Shown: positions 7,532-12,138 of the stretch, one piece after another | Layout of the letters: the number at the start of each line of letters is the position of its first letter | Numbering within the stretch: the first letter of the stretch is position 1 | Origin: Stramenopiles sp. TOSAG23-6 | Lineage: Eukaryota; Sar | Assembly (NCBI GenBank): GCA_900128565.1 | Contig: LT636214.1 | Location: 1 to 12,138 of the forward strand | Direction of reading: 5' to 3' | Length of the DNA: 12,138 nt | Position numbers and translations under genes: made by a program | The notes under the pieces: generated by a model | Told to the model about the DNA's origin: nothing | What the model saw: the letters and a program-made list of their open reading frames with translations, nothing else | Databases searched by the model: none

Positions 7532-10500
7532 TCAAGGCGATGCTTCCGGGCCTTTGACTTGCTTGTACACATGTCCACCTTTCTTTCTTAACATATTTAT
7601 TTCTGTCTTTAGCACATCAATTTCTCTTGCCTGAAGACGTACCACCTGCACTAATCGTTTTCGCTCTGCTATAGCTTGTGCAGATTCGACACCCGAAGAA
7701 CTACTTCCACTCTCGCCACTAGTTGCTACTTCCATTCCAGAAAGTTTGGTGCTTAATTTTGCTATATTTTCAAGAATTTCTGTGTTTTTTTGCGTTAAAC
7801 CTAACAATTCTTCTTGTTTTGATTTCACATTTCGTGATAATTTTCGCAATACTTGTGCATTTTCCACTGCTTGAAATTTCAAAGTTTGCTGCAAGTCCAA
7901 GACAGCCTGAGATGTGTACATATTATCTAATGAATCTAGATTTATTTTACGGCCAAACTTGAGCCTCTGTAAAGCGTCGCATTTTTCCTCTTGTGCTTTG
8001 ATACTCCTCTCTTTCTTTCGATTATCTTTAATCAGCCGTCTTTGTCTTTTCTTTAAATCTTTGAAAACCTGTAATTGTCTCTTCTTCTCCTTTATATGGC
8101 TTACAATAGTATTACGAAGATCTCCAAGTTTTTGTTTCGAGAAAACGAGACAATTATCTATATTATTAGGTAGTTTCAGCACACCATTATCGGCATCTGT
8201 TTCAGGTCTTTCAAGATTTTTTATTTGAGAAATTCTCATTGCAACAACAACTTGAAGTTGGTTAGCAACCTTCTGTTTCTCTGACATAAGCGTTGATATT
8301 TTCTTATCAGCAGCTTCTAACTCTTTATCCAATTGGGCTTCTCTGCCACTATGCTTTCTTACAGCTTTTTCTAAATCTGTGCAAGTTTTTTTACAAACAG
8401 AAATGAGCTCTTCGCTATCTAATCTTTTCTCGCGTAACTCTTTAACATTGTCATAAAGCTCCTGCTTACATCCAACTGGGCAAACTTCTTCTTCATCATC
8501 TTCGCTTTCGCTTTCTTCTTCTTCGGATGATGAAGAGTACTCTTCCTCGCTGTTATCCTCGTCACCGTCATTTCTCTTTTTTGCGCGTTTTATCTTCCTC
8601 AAATATATCTTTTCGAGTGCAGTGTAGTGCGGGTTTGAGTCACCCCCGACAAGATCTTGGAATTCTTTAAAAATTTCTTCTTTTTTCTTGCAGAGTATCA
8701 CCATCTCAGCTGATTTGGTGGTATACAAATCATTGCTCTTGGTGTACTCTTCTCGGGCTGAAATCTTTTCAGTATTTATATTTTCAATGGTTTCTGCAAT
8801 TGCATTATCTTTTTCTTGAAATAGACGTAGCATATCTAATTCTTGATATAAAACGAGTAATTTTATCTCGGCAGACTTAGTTATTCGGTCTAACTGCAAT
8901 TTCTCTAATCGCAAACTGTGTAGCCGAGTATCAAATTTCTTCTGTAATTCTTCATTATTAGTGATGAGCTGAGATTTTTCATATTCTAAAATACAATTTC
9001 GTCTTTTAATTGTTTGTATTTCAGCCTGAGATTTTTCGCCATCAGTCAGGATAACAAAAGCAGGGTCATCTTCAGGAAGAGATTTATGAATTGTCGAATG
9101 AAACGAGGCTAATTTTAGAGCTTCCTTCTCATATTCCTCATCCATATTGGACTGGGCGGTGACTTTATTATCCTTTGGTGCTTCCTTTCTTTCAGAGAGA
9201 TTTTTTGTTTTCATTTCAAAGTCAAGGAGTTCATCCATAGTATATTTTTCACGTTCATCTGGCCATTCACCAGGGATTTTTATGGGATCTATTATTTCAA
9301 CAACATTTCCAAGTTCTACATTAATTGCTCTGATTCGGGCATTTTGCCCAGTAATGCGTTTAATAATTTGAAGTTTTAAATCCCTGAGTTTACTGAACTT
9401 ATCATTGAATTCCATTTTGGAATGATACAGGCTGAGAGCTAACTTTTGAACTTCCCTTTGTTTTGATTTGTGATTGAGTTGTTTAGACTTTGGAACAACA
9501 TAATCTTCAGACATTTTTAGTTTAAAGTCCCCGATGTTTTTGATTGCATCTTCAATAGCAGCTTTGTGTTTCGGGTCAACGTCATTTGCCGATGGCTTTT
9601 GAGACTCGAGTTTTGCAAGTCGTTTCTGCCTTTCTTTGCGCATTGCTTTTCTGTCCTCCTTTTCTTCGTCTTGACTTTGAGAATTTGAAACATTGTCATA
9701 GTTGAGATGTAAATTTTTCTCTTTGTTAAATTTCGAAATAGAATTTAATGATTCGGCATTTCTCGCATTAGTTGATAAAGAATGACTTGATAATAGTCTT
9801 TTACCACCATCATCTCTTTTACGCACTCGGAAAGATGATACACTTTCTTCTGACTCGAATGCTTTCATTGGAATACACTCGAAGATGATGTCATCAAGAA
9901 ACGCCGCTTTCAACTTTTTAAGTTGTATTTCACTTCGAGCACTCTCCCAAGCGAGCTCCTTTTCCACCTCTTCGCAAGCTACAACGCCAAGATTCTTGAA
10001 ATATTGTGTCATTTCAGGGTCAACATCCATTTCGTCTTTACTCAACCGCATTGCAGGTTGTGATGTATCATTCTCTTCTTGGAGCTTCGCAAAATCCTCC
10101 TGAAGTTGTTTAATATTTTGACGGACTATATTTTTCTTTGCTTCGGCACGTCTTCGTTTATTGTCCTCTTCTGTTTTTAGTTTATCATCTTCAATTGTAT
10201 AATGGGATTCCAAAACAATATCTTCTGGAGCTTCAATTTCAGAAATTGTTTTGTTTATTGCGGGGTCGTCCCCAGTAACCGATGATGTACATGTATTGTG
10301 AAATTGTATATTTTTCAATTTATTTTTGTTAGGTACGAAATTTCGTACAAAAAATAAATAAATTAGAAATTAAAAAAAAATAAACGTACATGTGACAAAA
10401 CTGGCATTAGCATTTTTTCCCTTACCAGAGCCTATAGACACAATCTCTTCACCTTGCAACTGTTGCACGAAAAACATCTCATCTTCACCAGTGCTTAAGA

Positions 10501-12083
10501 GAAAATTGTCGTCAAAGGACGTAGCAACACTAGTAACACTACCAAGACTTGCATCATGCAACCTCGAGCAAATAAACTTTTTCGCGATGGATCCTGGGCC
10601 ACTCGGACCAGAAGACGAACGAACATGAACAGTTCCATCAGCAGAACCTGATAATAATAGCTTACGAGATGAAGAATACCGTAAGACACTTAGTGCACTA
10701 TCATGTGATGGGTGAGATGCTTTGTGAATAGCCGTTTTGTTGACTAATTGGCATTCCAAAAACATACCAGCATCAGGTCCTTGCATAGTAGCGATACAAT
10801 TATTATTAGAACCCGAGCAGTATATGGATAAACCAGCTATTTCTGGGGTTTTATTTGCGCGAATTTCATTGGCAGCTTCTTCTAATGCAGCTGTCTTTTC
10901 TTCATCAGTTCGTGTATCTGCACCACCTCCTGCCTCGGCAGCTTCTGCTGAGAGTTTTGCAGAGAGTTTGTCGAAATCAATATTATCAGGTCGCGAGTAC
11001 TGCCATTTTCGAAGTCGTTTACATTCATCAGTAATGTCAAAAGTATCTACTTTAGAAGTATCTCTAGGTTGTGGTACAGGTAATTCTAGAACCGCAGAGT
11101 TTTTCAATGAAATAAGGATTCGAGTGTCATCCGCGCGAAATGAAAAGCTTAAAGGTTCTTCGTCTAGTTTTACAAATCCAATGGGTTCATATAATTGTCT
11201 TAAACCACCAAATCCACCTTGTTCGACCTCAAAAAACCATACAGTTTTTTCTTCTGCGGCTGCAGTAGCTAATACACCTCCTTTGTTTGAGAACTGGATC
11301 AATGTTACTGCAGTGCTATGTGGACGCATCGCGTGTGATAGTTTCCATTCACTTTTACCTCGCAAAAGCATTCGAACAACTCCATTTTCGAATCCCACAA
11401 CAACAGTACGACCATTGGAATCGACAGTATTTGGTGCCCAATGGACTACTGTGCCATTCATTACTTTTTTTGAACTTTTTGTACTTTCTTCTTTTCCATT
11501 TTCTCCCTTTGTCAGTGATGTTTCCGTGGAGAAAAATGAAGCTTGGAATACGGGATGCTTATCTACATAGTCCCAACACTGAACTGCGCCATCCTTGCCA
11601 CATGTAACTGCAAAATGATCCACAGGAGAAGCATCCATACAATTTATACCTTTACCATGAAAGCGTTGCAGGCAAATTGATTTCACATCTTTTGCACTTC
11701 TTGGGATTTTATCATCAGGTACATTCAAACGCCAAAGTCCACCGCCACCATCTTGAATGATCCAATGACTTTTCCCACGTACCATTTGCTTCACAGAGAC
11801 ATTTTTACCAACGAGAATTTCATATGATGGACTTAGCTCAAATTGAGGCTCTTCATCAGTCGTTTCTGCATTAGATAGAGCTAGAAAATTCCACCAACGA
11901 ATATAACCGTCCTCTCCGGCAGAAACAATCCACATATCATCTCCATCACCTTCAATATTTCCATCAATTGTGATAAAAGTAATCGCACCATTATGAGGTA
12001 AATTTCCTCCAGGGGTAAACACTTCTAATTTTATGAAATTTCCTTCCCATATTAGTAAAGACCCACGTTCAGTAGAAGATAGA
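7532..12083 (-). CDS. CFAP44: CFAP44-like axonemal WD-repeat and coiled-coil protein, N-terminus outside window
   Basis: Exon 12083-10390 and exon 10290-7532, joined in phase 1, give about 1480 residues; the N-terminal exon or exons lie beyond the right edge. The first part has WD40-like repeats, such as MWIVSAGEDGYIRWWNF, FAVTCGKDGAVQCWDY, LLLSGSADGTVHV and FLLSTGEDEMFFV. Reading upstream of the first GTG gives ERGSLLIWEGNFIKLEV, typical of this family, so the true protein continues through the intron at 12084. The second part is long charged coiled coil with an acidic Ser/Glu patch (about 8470-8580), then CPVGCKQELYDNVKELREKR and a C-terminal LKTEINMLRKKGGHV, which fit CFAP44. CFAP44 with CFAP43 forms the tether/tether-head of the inner dynein arm I1/f on axonemal doublets. 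Its presence implies a motile flagellum at some life stage. CFAP43 shares the architecture and is the main alternative. Confidence 0.85.
10291..10389 (-). repeat. Introner-like intron D (in CFAP44), 99 bases, GT-AT termini
   Basis: Interrupts a Cys codon (T|GT, phase 1). It begins GTACGTTTATTTTTTTTT and ends TTTCACAATACAT. The core is the perfect palindrome GTACGAAATTTCGTAC (10333-10348) joined to CCTAAC (10333-10328), with branch A about 38 bases from the end. The sequence ACATGTAC occurs at both borders (10393-10386 and 10293-10286 region), so the exact cut is ambiguous over 8 bases, but any choice gives the same mRNA, SFVTCTSSVTG. There is no AG anywhere between CCTAAC and well into the next exon, so a GT-AG intron is not possible without deleting coding sequence. 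Confidence 0.85.
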
Positions 12084-12138
12084 ATGTATTTTGGAAAAAT
12101 ATTTCAAAAAAAAAACTAAAATTTGTTAGGTACAAAAT
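12084..12138 (-). repeat. Introner-like intron E (in CFAP44), cut by window edge
   Basis: Only the 3' 55 bases are present: half of the core palindrome (ATTTTGTAC, 12138-12130), CCTAAC (12130-12125), then TATTTTTCCAAAATACAT, identical over 18 bases to introns A and B. The coding frame of the CFAP44 exon continues up to the ATACAT boundary, where one base completes a codon (phase 2). This copy does carry a TTTTAG about 15 bases after CCTAAC, but it is followed by a T-run and the repeat end rather than by coding sequence. Confidence 0.8.

Noticed and set aside
3604-10391. AT-AC (U12-type) introns, shifting each boundary by two bases
   Set aside because: Works for A, B and D because AT precedes each donor, but intron C is preceded by GT. 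The 5' ends do not match the U12 ATATCCTT consensus, whereas GTATGT/GTACGT fits a U2-type donor.
10737-11570. Long plus-strand open frame opposite CFAP44 (277 codons)
   Set aside because: Antisense shadow of the WD-repeat exon; composition is Ser/Pro-rich, no domain is seen, and the opposite strand has clear homology.
3604-12138. Ciliate-type internal eliminated sequences removed from DNA rather than introns in RNA
   Set aside because: Not excluded from sequence alone, but donor-like GTATGT, branch-like CTAAC at a steady distance and T-rich tracts fit splicing better, and the borders are not the TA of Paramecium elements.

Overview
The window is nuclear DNA from a unicellular, flagellated eukaryote. 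It is AT-rich and compact, with five genes in 12 kb. Proteins are read with the standard code, some genes are interrupted by short introns of about 91-100 bases, and the protein families are purely eukaryotic: a NEK kinase, a Tousled-like kinase, a longin R-SNARE, a PH-domain protein and the axonemal protein CFAP44. No bacterial or viral gene is seen. The lineage cannot be fixed from these families. The unusual introns suggest a protist with introner-type intron invasion; syndinian dinoflagellates such as Amoebophrya are one group reported to have invasive non-canonical introns, but that assignment is inference.

Layout: 1-370 upstream spacer; 371-1954 (+) NEK-like kinase, intronless; 2095-4742 (-) Tousled-like kinase with one intron; 5045-5931 (-) VAMP7-like longin R-SNARE with two introns and a 60-base middle exon; 5932-6293 divergent spacer; 6294-7430 (+) PH-domain protein, intronless; 7532 to the window edge (-) CFAP44-like axonemal protein with one complete intron and one cut by the right edge. 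NEK/TLK and PH/CFAP44 are convergent pairs with 140 and 101 bases between them.

The main discovery is that all five introns are copies of one repeat family, in sense orientation with their host genes. Each complete copy starts GTATGT or GTACGT. Every copy has a near-palindromic core (GTACGAAATTTCGTAC type) fused to a branch-point-like CCTAAC, and ends in ATACAT or ATAAAT. None of the complete copies has a usable AG at the 3' end. Reading frame and, in the SNARE, exact heptad and zero-layer register require whole-element removal with GT-AT termini. The termini are inverted repeats (ATGTAT...ATACAT, counting the last two exon bases). This looks like an introner family with a non-canonical 3' splice site.

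There is no operon-like functional unit. NEK kinases and CFAP44 both often relate to cilia, TLK to chromatin replication and VAMP7-type SNAREs to endolysosomal fusion, so shared function among neighbours is not implied.
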